DNA of 35,889 bases from Actinomycetes bacterium (GTDB lineage Bacteria > Actinomycetota > Actinomycetes > Actinomycetales > Demequinaceae): contig JAEYOR010000056.1 of NCBI GenBank assembly GCA_023411615.1, forward strand, positions 1 through 35,889, given 5' to 3'. The stretch's first letter is position 1; each line of letters opens with the position of its first letter. Below the pieces are notes generated by a model. It ran no database searches. It saw only the letters and a list, made by a program, of their open reading frames with translations, and was not told the DNA's origin. Positions 1 through 6,998 of this stretch are shown here, piece after piece. Position numbers and translations under genes: made by a program.

Positions 1-77
1 CCCCCCCCCCCCCCCCCCCGCGCGCGTTCGCGCCGCCCGCGCCGCCGTCCGCCCGGCCCCGCCCCAACCCCACCCCA
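1..77. other. Terminal C homopolymer and GC-only low-complexity sequence
   Basis: Positions 1-19 are all C. Positions 20-77 consist almost only of G and C, with a short self-complementary stretch (GCGCG-TT-CGCGC at 22-33). No reading frame or motif is supported. On the minus strand this is a G run running off the end of the sequence right after a hairpin-forming GC stretch, the same arrangement as at the other end of the window. This suggests a contig-end artefact rather than biology. Confidence 0.7.
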
Positions 78-279
78 CCGTTTGCGGTGAGTTGTTGGAC
101 GGTTCGGCGCCGTTGGCAGGTGTTTGCGGTGAGTTGTTGGAGGTTTCGGCACCGTTGGCAGGTGTTTGCGGTGAGTTATTGGGGGGCCGGTGTCATGACC
201 GGGAAGTGGCGCGGACTCAATAGCTCACCGCAAACACCCAGCTGATCTGCGAAAACCTCCATCAACTCACCGCAAACGG
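78..279. repeat. Strand-switching array of 42-bp repeats (3 forward, 2 inverted copies)
   Basis: A 19-bp core, GTTTGCGGTGAGTTGTTGG, begins at 80, 122 and 164 (third copy GAGTTATTGG), giving an exact 42-bp period. Two copies lie on the other strand, reading leftward from 277 and from 235, again 42 bp apart. The outermost copies (78-98 and 259-279) are inverted repeats matching at 20 of 21 positions. The third forward copy and the inner inverted copy (161-183 with 216-238) can form a 23-bp stem in RNA with only two G-U wobbles. Inside that loop lies a further hairpin, CCGGT-GTCATG-ACCGG (187-202). The unit tails (GGAGGTTT...) also match between the strands. The block ends 9 bp before the -10 element of the M16 peptidase gene. 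Its function is unknown; it could be an operator array, a terminator, or a small non-autonomous element. Confidence 0.9.
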
Positions 280-288
280 AAGGGGGGA

Positions 289-294
289 TAGGCT
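289..294 (+). promoter_or_regulatory. Leaderless -10 element (TAGGCT) for the M16 peptidase gene
   Basis: TAGGCT matches the actinobacterial TANNNT -10 pattern and ends six bases before the ATG at 301, so transcription is expected to begin at or next to the start codon. The same geometry recurs before several other genes in this window. Confidence 0.6.
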
Positions 295-300
295 CACGGC

Positions 301-1635
301 ATGCCTCATGACCTCCCACTCGTTGCGTCGAGTCACCCAGGCGCACACCTCACTGTTGAGCAAGATCACGGCGCCATCCTCCGGCGCTCGATCCTTCCGG
401 GCGGCGTGCGGGTCCTCACCCAGCACATTCCGGGACTTCGCTCGGCGACCATTGGCGCATGGCTCGGAGTCGGCTCGCGCGACGAGGCCGCGGAGCACGC
501 CGGTTCGACCCACTTTCTCGAGCACCTCCTCTTCAAAGGCACGCCAACACGGAGCGCTCTTGACATCGCCGAGGCATTTGACCGGGTGGGAGGCGAGTCC
601 AATGCCGCAACCGCCAAGGAATACACCTGCTACTACGCGCGGGTCATTGACACCGACCTCCGGATGGCAACGTCGGTGATTCTCGACATGGTGACGTCTG
701 CGTCCTTGAGGGCGGAGGATTTCGATCTCGAGCGCAGTGTCATCCTCGAGGAGCTCGCCATGAGCGACGACGATCCAGGCGAAGTCGCGCATGAGCGCTT
801 CGCAGAGTCAATCCACGGGGGACACCCGCTCGGCGCGCCAATAGGCGGCACCCCCGACATCATCAAAGCGATCACGCATGAGTCGATGTTGGCCCACTAT
901 CGGCGCCACTACGCGCCCGAGAACCTCGTGGTGACAGCCGCAGGCGGTGTGGATCATGACGAGCTCTGCGGCTGGGTGATTGAAGCGCTCGTGGCAGGGG
1001 GATGGACCCTCGATGAGGCCGCCAAGCCAGCCGCCCGCCGTGACCCGTTGGCACTCGTCACGGCGTCCGTCACGCCCCACGTCATCGTGGGCCGCGACAT
1101 CGAGCAGGCCCACGTGCTCGTCGGCACCGAAGGCATTCGGGCGGCAGACCCTCGTCGCAACGAGATGGGCGTCCTCTCCACGGTCCTTGGCGCCGGAATG
1201 TCCTCGCGGCTCTTCCAAGAGGTGCGCGAGAAGCGCGGGCTCGCCTACACGGTGTACTCATTCACACAGGGCCATGCGGAGACCGGCATCTTCGGCATGT
1301 ACGCAGCCTGTAGCCCTCACCGCGCCGATGACGTGGTGACACTGCTCCATTCGGAATTGGAACGCCTTGCAGAAGGAATCACGGACAGCGAACTCGAGCG
1401 TGCAAAGGGCCAGATCGCCGGTTCGACCGTCCTGCGCCTCGAGGATTCGTACTCGCGGATGTCCCGTCTTGGCAAGGCCGAGCTTGCCTTTGGCGAACTG
1501 TGGAGCATTGGTGAGGCGCTTGACCAGGTGCGTGCTGTCACGGCCGACGCTGTAGCGGGCTTGGTCGCAGAAATCGTCGCCCGCCCACGGGTTGAGGTGC
1601 GTGTGGGGCCGGTTGGCGATAGTGCGCGCGCATAG
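301..1635 (+). CDS. M16 family zinc metallopeptidase (processing-peptidase-like)
   Basis: A 444-residue protein of the M16B (pitrilysin/mitochondrial processing peptidase-like) family. It carries the inverted zinc motif HFLEH (H71, E74, H75) with a downstream glutamate in ILEEL (about 150-151) as the likely third ligand. The C-terminal half has the SSRLFQEVREKRGLAYTVYS region that helps bind substrate in this family. The length is normal for a bacterial single-chain member. In many actinobacteria this gene follows pnp (polynucleotide phosphorylase) and precedes dapB; here dapB does follow, 9 bp downstream, and whatever lies upstream is cut off. The ATG at 301 is supported by the TAGGCT-N6 leaderless element, and no good ribosome site is needed. 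The physiological substrate is not known. No signal peptide is visible, so a cytosolic peptidase is likely. Confidence 0.93.
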   Translation: MPHDLPLVASSHPGAHLTVEQDHGAILRRSILPGGVRVLTQHIPGLRSATIGAWLGVGSRDEAAEHAGSTHFLEHLLFKGTPTRSALDIAEAFDRVGGESNAATAKEYTCYYARVIDTDLRMATSVILDMVTSASLRAEDFDLERSVILEELAMSDDDPGEVAHERFAESIHGGHPLGAPIGGTPDIIKAITHESMLAHYRRHYAPENLVVTAAGGVDHDELCGWVIEALVAGGWTLDEAAKPAARRDPLALVTASVTPHVIVGRDIEQAHVLVGTEGIRAADPRRNEMGVLSTVLGAGMSSRLFQEVREKRGLAYTVYSFTQGHAETGIFGMYAACSPHRADDVVTLLHSELERLAEGITDSELERAKGQIAGSTVLRLEDSYSRMSRLGKAELAFGELWSIGEALDQVRAVTADAVAGLVAEIVARPRVEVRVGPVGDSARA

Positions 1636-1638
1636 GCT
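1633..1638 (+). promoter_or_regulatory. Leaderless -10 element (TAGGCT) for dapB
   Basis: TAGGCT starts on the TAG stop codon of the peptidase gene and ends exactly six bases before the dapB ATG. dapB can therefore have its own leaderless transcript as well as read-through from upstream. Confidence 0.55.
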
Positions 1639-1644
1639 TAGCGC

Positions 1645-2388
1645 ATGATCAACGTCGCAGTGATTGGCGCCGCAGGGCGCATGGGGCAGTCCGTCGTGGG
1701 CGCCGTCGAGGGCGCGGCGGACATGTCCGTCGTCGCCGAGTTGGACGCGGGTGACGACGTGGTGGCCGCAGCACGTGCGAGCGCGCACGTCGCAGTGGAC
1801 TTCACGGAACCCTCCGTCACCGAGGCCAACGTTCACGCATTGATCGACGCAGGCGTGCACGCGGTCGTTGGCACCTCAGGGTGGGAACCGGACGCACTGG
1901 CGCGGGTGGATGAGCACCTGAAGGAGCGGCCCGAGGTGGGAGTGTTGATCGCCCCCAATTTTGCGATCGGAGCCGTCCTCGCAATGCGTTTCAGTGCAAT
2001 GGCGTCGCGATTCTTCGAGTCGGTTGAGGTGGTTGAACTGCACCATCCGGACAAGGTGGATGCGCCGTCGGGCACGGCGGCACACACGGTCCGGGAGATT
2101 GCGGCAGCGCGCGCCGCAGCCGGTGTCGGACCGTCGCCCGATGCCACAAAGAGCGACCCCAACGGAGCCCGCGGCGCCCTCATCGACGGCGTTCGGGTTC
2201 ACTCGGTGTGGTTGCGAGGGCTCGTCGCGCATCAGGAGACACTCCTCGGCAACCCGGGCGAGCAGTTCACGATTCGTCACGACAGCTTTGACCGTGCGAG
2301 TTTCATGCCTGGCGTTCTCCTGGGCATCCGCCAAGTGGGCCGCCACCCGGGCCTCACCGTCGGCCTCGATCACTACATGGATCTGTAA
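1645..2388 (+). CDS. dapB: 4-hydroxy-tetrahydrodipicolinate reductase
   Basis: A 247-residue cytosolic enzyme that reduces 4-hydroxy-tetrahydrodipicolinate to tetrahydrodipicolinate with NAD(P)H, the second committed step of the diaminopimelate/lysine pathway. The N-terminus has the dinucleotide-binding glycine motif (VIGAAGRMG, residues 6-14). The catalytic segment ELHHPDKVDAPSGTA holds the conserved histidines and the lysine, and the typical C-terminal substrate-domain sequence follows. The length is normal. The next gene begins on the last base of the TAA stop (TAATG), which suggests translational coupling. dapA (6999) and dapF (23413) lie elsewhere in the window, so the pathway is not one operon. 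Confidence 0.97.
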   Translation: MINVAVIGAAGRMGQSVVGAVEGAADMSVVAELDAGDDVVAAARASAHVAVDFTEPSVTEANVHALIDAGVHAVVGTSGWEPDALARVDEHLKERPEVGVLIAPNFAIGAVLAMRFSAMASRFFESVEVVELHHPDKVDAPSGTAAHTVREIAAARAAAGVGPSPDATKSDPNGARGALIDGVRVHSVWLRGLVAHQETLLGNPGEQFTIRHDSFDRASFMPGVLLGIRQVGRHPGLTVGLDHYMDL

Positions 2389-2864
2389 TGGGGGTGCTCC
2401 GCAACCGCGCATTTCTCGGCGCCGTCGCGATCTGCGCCATCCTCGCCATGTACTTCACCATGGTGGTGGGTCGCGCGGCGGTCTTTGTCGAGACGGGCGA
2501 TCCGATCGCGATCGCACTTGGAGTGGCGCTTTTTGTCTTGCCCGGCGTGGGCGTGTGGTGGATGGTCAATGAGTGGCGTCTCGGCACCACGGTCCAGCGG
2601 ATGGCGAACTCCCTTGAAGCAAACGGTCGCCTGCCGTTGCAGGATGGCGAGCGTGACGAATATGGCCGCCTCACTGAGGACGCCCGTCACGCGATTTACG
2701 AGACGGCCCGCCGCGGTGTCGAGAGTGCGCCGGAGGACTGGGCTGCGTGGTTCCACGTGGCATATGCGTACGACGCCGCGCGCGACAGATCAATGGCGCG
2801 CAAGTCACTTCGTTACGCGGCTTCGCTCTTTCGCGCCGAGCGCCGCGCATCCTCCCGCCGCTAG
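2388..2864 (+). CDS. Membrane protein with cytosolic helical (TPR-like) tail
   Basis: A 158-residue protein with two predicted membrane helices near the N-terminus (about 7-27 and 38-60), followed by a charged helical segment. The sequence around residues 105-150 (DWAAWFHVAYAYDAARD) resembles a single tetratricopeptide-like helix pair. I do not recognise a named family with certainty. A similar membrane protein beside dapB is common in Micrococcales genomes, which is the only hint of function. The start codon shares its A with the last base of the dapB stop (TAATG), so its translation is probably coupled to dapB. It ends in a short hairpin shared with the convergent gene to the right. Confidence 0.8.
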   Translation: MGVLRNRAFLGAVAICAILAMYFTMVVGRAAVFVETGDPIAIALGVALFVLPGVGVWWMVNEWRLGTTVQRMANSLEANGRLPLQDGERDEYGRLTEDARHAIYETARRGVESAPEDWAAWFHVAYAYDAARDRSMARKSLRYAASLFRAERRASSRR

Positions 2865-2874
2865 AGCGAGCGGC
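2857..2874. terminator. Hairpin between convergent gene ends, spanning both stop codons
   Basis: GCCGCT (2857-2862), loop AGAGCG, AGCGGC (2869-2874) is a perfect 6-bp stem. The TAG stop of the upstream gene starts on the last base of the left arm, and the minus-strand stop starts on the last base of the right arm. There is no T run on either side. It may act as a bidirectional U-less terminator. Confidence 0.4.
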
Positions 2875-3389
2875 TAGGCCTCAAGCGATGAGTGCCACAG
2901 CCGTTCGGGAATCGTGATCCCAGGCCCGTCGAGTTCGCGCGCCATGGCCGCTTCACCGAAGCCTGAGGCGGTGAGAAAGTCAGCTCGGACCGTGTCGTCG
3001 GCAAGCGCCCACATACGCATCTCGGTGGCGCCATGCTCGCGCAGATGGTCCACAGCGGCGGCGAGCAGACGCGAACCGTGGCCGCGCCGACGCTTCGCCG
3101 GGCATACCTCGAGCGCAATGATGTCGCGTGGTGGGGAGACGGCAACAAAACCACATATCTCGCCCGCGGTGACGGCAACAAAGACACGGTGGCCGGGCGT
3201 GGGCGGGGAAGCGATCGCCGCAGCCCATCCGGCGACGACGGCGTCGCGGTCAAAGGCGTCATGGCGGCGCCGGCCGAGCCGGGTGCCGAGCGCGGCAATC
3301 CAGGAATCGACCTGAACGCGTCCGATTGCCGTCTCATCGCCGGGACGGGCGGGCCGGACAAAGGAATCGGGCTGGGCGGTTTCGCTCAT
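2874..3389 (-). CDS. GNAT family N-acetyltransferase
   Basis: A 171-residue acetyl-CoA-dependent N-acetyltransferase. The central segment ALEVCPAKRRRGHGSRLLAA is the GNAT motif A, with an R/Q-x-x-G-x-G/A-type acetyl-CoA pyrophosphate loop (RRRGHG). It is followed by the helix and the late-strand segment ADFLTASGFGEAAM that are usual in this fold. The substrate cannot be read from sequence. The gene stands alone on the minus strand and converges on the dapB unit. Its ATG is preceded by TAGGCT and exactly six bases, so a leaderless transcript fits. A longer competing frame in the same place lacks these motifs and is a shadow. Confidence 0.88.
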   Translation of the reverse strand: MSETAQPDSFVRPARPGDETAIGRVQVDSWIAALGTRLGRRRHDAFDRDAVVAGWAAAIASPPTPGHRVFVAVTAGEICGFVAVSPPRDIIALEVCPAKRRRGHGSRLLAAAVDHLREHGATEMRMWALADDTVRADFLTASGFGEAAMARELDGPGITIPERLWHSSLEA

Positions 3390-3395
3390 GACTCG

Positions 3396-3401
3396 AGCCT
3401 A
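3396..3401 (-). promoter_or_regulatory. Leaderless -10 element (TAGGCT) for the lone GNAT gene
   Basis: On the minus strand TAGGCT is followed by CGAGTC and then the ATG at 3389. This is the same N6 spacing as at the M16 peptidase and dapB genes. Confidence 0.55.
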
Positions 3402-3438
3402 GGCCCACTCGCCCGGGAACGGTAGGACCTCCGACGGC

Positions 3439-3762
3439 TCAACCCCAACCGAACGCGCGCAGTCCAGCCGCGACGATTGCGGCGGCGACGACGACGATGA
3501 TGAACGGCACCCGTCGCCACAAGAGCACGCCTGCGACGAGGAGTGCTGGAACGCGAGCGTCAACGGCAAGTGACTGTCCTGAGGCAAATGTCTGAACCGC
3601 GGCCAGGCTCAACAAGAGGGAGACCGTGACGAGAGCGGCAATGCGTACGAGCCGCGGGTGATCGAGGGCATGCTCGGGGACCCGGTGACCGACCGATTTG
3701 ACGAGCCACATCGCAATGCCAGCGGCCACAATGGCGACCCATATCCACATATATGACGTCAT
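3439..3762 (-). CDS. azlD: AzlD-type branched-chain amino acid transport subunit
   Basis: A 107-residue, strongly hydrophobic protein with about three or four membrane helices, typical in size and pattern for AzlD. AzlD is the small partner of AzlC in the LIV-E branched-chain amino acid exporter family. It begins with ATGA, overlapping the azlC stop by four bases, so the two are co-translated. The C-terminus ends LRAFGWG. Family knowledge points to export of leucine, isoleucine or valine (or analogues such as 4-azaleucine), but the substrate here is inferred. It is the last gene of the thyA-led unit; no clear U-tract terminator follows it. Confidence 0.88.
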   Translation of the reverse strand: MTSYMWIWVAIVAAGIAMWLVKSVGHRVPEHALDHPRLVRIAALVTVSLLLSLAAVQTFASGQSLAVDARVPALLVAGVLLWRRVPFIIVVVAAAIVAAGLRAFGWG

Positions 3763-4511
3763 GCCGTGTCCTCGAGGTCGCGGCGTCCCTCAGGCGCAGG
3801 GGAGCGCGACGCCGACGCTGCACCCGGGTCTCGTGGAGCACGCCAGCCTGCGAGCACGGCCACGAGCGCGGCGACCATGAGAGGGACTCCTGAAGGCGCG
3901 AAAGGTGTGATCGCGAGGGCTGCGCCCACGGCAAGCAGAGCGGTGGCGAGAGCGCGGCGATCATTGAGGCGTGGCCACACGAGACCGAGGAATGCTGCTG
4001 CTGCGGCGGCGTCAAGGCCCCACGTGGCCGGGTCTCCCACGCGTTCGCCAAGCACGGCACCGACGACAGTGATGGCGTTCCACAGGATGTAGATGCCAAC
4101 GCCGGTCCACCAAAAGCCAGCGCGCCTCGCCTCACGGTTGCTTTCGGGTTGGGCAAGAGCGACTGCGGTTGATTCATCGATGGTGATGTGGGTGCCCCAC
4201 AGCGCTCGCGGGCCTCGCCAGGGGCGGACGATGGGGGCGAGAGCGACTCCGTAGAAGCCGTTCCGAAGGCCCAAGAATGTCGACGTGGCAAAGGCAACGC
4301 CGGGGTGGCCTCCCGCGCCGATGACGGCGATGAAAGCGAACTGCGAGCCACCTGAGAAGACGAGTGCGCTGAGGGCGATCGTTTGCCACAGATCGAGCCC
4401 CGCGGCCACCGACAAGGCCCCAAAGCTGATGGCATATGTGCCCGTCGCGAGGGAGACGGACAGCGCTTGTTGGCGCGCCGCGTCAAGGCGGCGCACTGAT
4501 CGGTGACTCAT
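3759..4511 (-). CDS. azlC: AzlC-type branched-chain amino acid exporter
   Basis: A 250-residue membrane protein of the AzlC (LIV-E) family, with several hydrophobic helices. The conserved N-terminal part reads ISFGALSVAAGLDLWQT and then ALVFSGGSQFAFIAV, and the family's LGLRNGFYGVALAP segment follows. I chose the ATG at 4511 because it overlaps the preceding gene's stop as ATGA; an in-frame ATG at 4523 would overlap further and add only four residues. The last residues form a charged cytosolic tail. It pairs with azlD, which starts inside its stop codon. The placement in a nucleotide-synthesis operon is unusual, and no functional link is known to me. Confidence 0.9.
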   Translation of the reverse strand: MSHRSVRRLDAARQQALSVSLATGTYAISFGALSVAAGLDLWQTIALSALVFSGGSQFAFIAVIGAGGHPGVAFATSTFLGLRNGFYGVALAPIVRPWRGPRALWGTHITIDESTAVALAQPESNREARRAGFWWTGVGIYILWNAITVVGAVLGERVGDPATWGLDAAAAAAFLGLVWPRLNDRRALATALLAVGAALAITPFAPSGVPLMVAALVAVLAGWRAPRDPGAASASRSPAPEGRRDLEDTA

Positions 4512-5143
4512 GCGGCGGGCCACTCCATCGCCACGCCGTCCTCGTCGAAGATGCTCGGTCGCCCGTACCCGGCGAGGGGATCTCGGGCAAGGCTTGTGGA
4601 GTCAGCCGTCCAGATACGGGAGTTCACAGAGGAACCGCCATCGGTGCAGTCACGGCCCGTCCGGAGCATCTCGACAAAGCCGAGCCGGCGTGGCACCGCA
4701 GCCGATGCGGTGTTGCTCGGGGCGTGAGCGATCGCGACGTATGGCATACGGGCGAGATCAAGGCCGATCCACGTCAAGGCAGCACTTGATTCTGTGACAA
4801 AGCCTTTTCCTTGCTCGTCAACGGCAATGAGGAAGCCGATCTCAAGGTGTGGGGGACCGGTGCGCGGGTGGAAGCCTGTGCCTCCAACAAGGCGCCCATC
4901 CTCACGGGCGAACATGCCGAGCGTGAACTCGGTGCCTTCTTCGAACTCTTCGCGCTGTCTGCGAATCCACGCGGCGCGCTGCTCAACCGACTCTGGCTCA
5001 CGTGCCCACGGCAAGTAGCGAGACAAATGGTCGCGGCTGCGGTCAATGAGATCGTTCAACTCGGGCGCGTCGGAGACCTGGTAGGGACGCAACACCAAGC
5101 GTGCCGTTTCGATGCGATGCGGCATCGTCCACTTGACGCTCAT
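4508..5143 (-). CDS. RimJ/RimL-like GNAT acetyltransferase
   Basis: A 211-residue acetyltransferase of the RimJ/RimL type (Acetyltransf_3). It opens with the hallmark IETARLVLRPYQVSDAPEL segment. The acetyl-CoA-binding region reads IGFLIAVDEQGKGFVTES, and a later stretch (SNTASAAVPRRLGFVE) matches the usual asparagine-containing helix before the last strands. Such enzymes acetylate N-terminal alanine or serine of ribosomal proteins or small amines; the target here is unknown. The C-terminal 30-40 residues (after about 175) extend past the core. It begins 4 bp after the folA stop and ends with a four-base overlap into azlC, so it is an internal operon gene. An in-frame ATG six codons later (MPHRIETARL) is a possible alternative start. 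Confidence 0.87.
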   Translation of the reverse strand: MSVKWTMPHRIETARLVLRPYQVSDAPELNDLIDRSRDHLSRYLPWAREPESVEQRAAWIRRQREEFEEGTEFTLGMFAREDGRLVGGTGFHPRTGPPHLEIGFLIAVDEQGKGFVTESSAALTWIGLDLARMPYVAIAHAPSNTASAAVPRRLGFVEMLRTGRDCTDGGSSVNSRIWTADSTSLARDPLAGYGRPSIFDEDGVAMEWPAA

Positions 5144-5147
5144 CGTG

Positions 5148-5669
5148 CTAAGCGCGCTTGTAGGTGACGAATCGGTAGGACAGCCCGTTTGAACTCACCT
5201 GCGTAGGAGACTCGCTTGCACGAATCCACCGGTGTGGGTCGATGTCGGGGGCGAAGGCGTCCCCGTCAATCTCGAGGTCAATCTCGGTGACGTACAACTC
5301 ATCGGCGACATTGACAGCCTCGCCGTACAGGCGCTGTCCGCCCATCACCCAGCGAATGGCCCCTCCCGCAAGATCGCCGGTGTCCTCCAGGTGCGAGGCA
5401 ATCGCGACGGCGGCGTCGAGCGAGCCAGCGGTGTACGCACCCTCGAGTGGATCATGCGAGGTCACGACGATGTTGACCCGGCCCGGCAATGGACGTGCAT
5501 TGTCCGGCAGTGATTCCCACGTGCGTCGGCCCATGATGACGGCATGACCCGACGTGAGCTGTTGGAAGTGAGCGAGGTCCTCTGGAAGGTGCCACGGCAT
5601 GGTGCCAAGGCGGCCGATGACAGGTCGACCGTCGGCGTCACGCGCCTGAGCCCAAATGGCTTTCAGCAT
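5148..5669 (-). CDS. folA: Dihydrofolate reductase
   Basis: A 173-residue enzyme that reduces dihydrofolate to tetrahydrofolate with NADPH. The N-terminal IWAQARDADGRPVIGRLGTMPWHLPEDL contains the folate and nicotinamide contacts, with D31 as the likely catalytic acid (equivalent to D27 of the E. coli enzyme). The cofactor-binding MGRRTWESLP and the VMGGQRLYGEAV segment are present. The length is slightly above the usual 160. It lies 9 bp downstream of thyA and has a GAGGTG ribosome site five bases before its ATG. Thymidylate synthase makes dihydrofolate, which this enzyme recycles, so the pairing is functional. It is the target family of trimethoprim. Confidence 0.97.
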   Translation of the reverse strand: MLKAIWAQARDADGRPVIGRLGTMPWHLPEDLAHFQQLTSGHAVIMGRRTWESLPDNARPLPGRVNIVVTSHDPLEGAYTAGSLDAAVAIASHLEDTGDLAGGAIRWVMGGQRLYGEAVNVADELYVTEIDLEIDGDAFAPDIDPHRWIRASESPTQVSSNGLSYRFVTYKRA

Positions 5670-5678
5670 GGGTGCACC

Positions 5679-6482
5679 TCACACAGCGACAGGGGCCTTG
5701 ATGCCCGGGTGATGTTGGTAGTTCTCGAACACCACATCATCGATGTCGTAATCGAGCAAGGACTCGCGGACATTGAGCCGTAGCGTCGGGTAGGGGAACG
5801 GTTCGCGGCTCAGTTGCAACGTCACCTGCTCCACGTGGTTGGAGTAGATATGGCAGTCACCACCTGTCCAAACGAAGTCGCCCACGTCGAGTCCCGTTTG
5901 GGCCGCGATCATGTGAGTGAGCAGTGCGTATGACGCGATGTTGAACGGCACCCCCAAGAACAGGTCAGCGCTGCGCTGGTAGAGCTGGCAGCTGAGCCTC
6001 CCATCCGCCACATAGAACTGGAACATGGCGTGGCACGGAGCAAGTGCCATCTGGGGGATGTCGGCCGGATTCCACGCAGAGACGAGCAGCCGACGTGAAT
6101 CGGGATTAGTGCTGATCTGGTCGATCACCTCGGCCAACTGATCAATGTGCTCGCCGCTCGGCGTTGGCCACGATCTCCACTGGTAGCCGTACACGGGACC
6201 CAGATTGCCGTCAGCGTCGGCCCATTCATCCCAGATGGTGATGCCGCGCTCCTGGAGCCAGCGGACATTGGTGTCACCCCGCAAGAACCACAGCAGTTCG
6301 CCCACCACCGACTTCGTGTGCACGCGCTTGGTGGTGATGAGAGGAAAGCCGTCGGCGAGGTTGTATCGCAACTGGCGCCCAAACACCGAGAGTGTGCCCG
6401 TCCCGGTGCGGTCCGTCTTCGGGGTGCCGGTGGCGAGCACGTCGCGGAGCAAGTCTTCGTATGGCGTTGGGATGGCACTCAC
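5679..6482 (-). CDS. thyA: Thymidylate synthase (ThyA type)
   Basis: A 267-residue classical thymidylate synthase that methylates dUMP to dTMP with methylene-tetrahydrofolate. Seen: RTGTGTLSVFGRQLRYNL near the start (phosphate-binding arginine), ITTKRVHTKSVVGELLWFL, the catalytic cysteine C150 in LAPCHAMFQF, and the C-terminal QHHPGIKAPVAV that closes the active site. The size is standard. The start is a GTG at 6482, set six bases after TAGGGT on the minus strand, which points to a leaderless mRNA. It leads a tightly packed unit with folA, a GNAT gene, azlC and azlD (gaps of 9, 4, -4 and -4 bases). Confidence 0.98.
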   Translation of the reverse strand: MSAIPTPYEDLLRDVLATGTPKTDRTGTGTLSVFGRQLRYNLADGFPLITTKRVHTKSVVGELLWFLRGDTNVRWLQERGITIWDEWADADGNLGPVYGYQWRSWPTPSGEHIDQLAEVIDQISTNPDSRRLLVSAWNPADIPQMALAPCHAMFQFYVADGRLSCQLYQRSADLFLGVPFNIASYALLTHMIAAQTGLDVGDFVWTGGDCHIYSNHVEQVTLQLSREPFPYPTLRLNVRESLLDYDIDDVVFENYQHHPGIKAPVAV

Positions 6483-6488
6483 ACGCCC

Positions 6489-6494
6489 ACCCTA
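6489..6494 (-). promoter_or_regulatory. Leaderless -10 element (TAGGGT) for the thyA operon
   Basis: TAGGGT, then GGGCGT, then the GTG start of thyA on the minus strand. This predicts a leaderless message that starts at the GTG. Confidence 0.55.
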
Positions 6495-6610
6495 CGCGGC
6501 AAGACCATGACAGACGAGGAGCAGGCCGACGCGTGGCGCCTGGACATCGTGTCGGCGAGCGCGAGTAACGTGGAGACAAGACCTAGGACTGACGCACAAG
6601 GGGTACGCCC

Positions 6611-6943
6611 ATGGACATCCTCGATCTGACAGCGCTGAGCAGGGAGCATCTCGACGCCGCCCGCCGCGCGTCGAACGGACGGAGCTCGACCAAGCTTGTC
6701 GGCGACCACACGGCCACATTGCGTGCGAATCTCGTGGCGCTTGCCGCCGGTGCCACCCTCCAAGATCATGAGAGCCCGGGTGAGGCAACACTGTGGGTTG
6801 TCGAGGGCAGCATCGCCTTCCATACGGGGGAAGAACGCGTCACGCTCAACGCGGGGAGCCTCTTGGTCATCCCGCCCGTGCGCCATGGGCTCACCGCAGT
6901 GACCGACGCCGTGCTCGTCTTGACAGTCGCAAAGACGCAGTGA
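6611..6943 (+). CDS. Small cupin-domain protein
   Basis: A 110-residue single-domain cupin. The barrel segments are visible as ALAAGATLQDHESPGEATLWVVEGSIAFHTGEE and LNAGSLLVIPPVRHGLTAVTDAV. The first motif has an H and two E residues and the second an H, the usual metal-ligand positions (H58, E62 and H91 region), although the spacing is loose, so metal binding is only likely. Function cannot be assigned; such proteins include small sensor or detoxifying cupins. A short AAGGGG ribosome site stands about nine bases before the ATG. It is transcribed away from thyA, and a TAACGT at 6566-6571 is a possible -10. The dapA promoter lies downstream, so it is probably monocistronic. Confidence 0.8.
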   Translation: MDILDLTALSREHLDAARRASNGRSSTKLVGDHTATLRANLVALAAGATLQDHESPGEATLWVVEGSIAFHTGEERVTLNAGSLLVIPPVRHGLTAVTDAVLVLTVAKTQ

Positions 6944-6986
6944 CACAGCAAGCGCGGCCGGGCATCGCACGCGTAGAGGGACGCGG

Positions 6987-6992
6987 TAGGTT
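6987..6992 (+). promoter_or_regulatory. Leaderless -10 element (TAGGTT) for dapA
   Basis: TAGGTT is followed by ATGCGC and then the ATG at 6999. The six-base spacing favours the second of two adjacent in-frame ATGs as the true dapA start. Confidence 0.55.
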
Positions 6993-6998
6993 ATGCGC

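Noticed and set aside
80..280. Possible CRISPR array
   Set aside because: The sequences between the 19-bp cores are related to each other, the array changes strand, and there are no cas genes.
262..792. 176-residue minus-strand open frame across the start of the M16 peptidase gene
   Set aside because: It opposes a gene with a complete zinc motif and has no recognisable sequence; such shadows are common in high-GC DNA.
2861..3361. 166-residue minus-strand frame over the lone GNAT gene
   Set aside because: It lacks the acetyl-CoA motif and is Arg/Pro/Ser rich, typical of a shifted frame.
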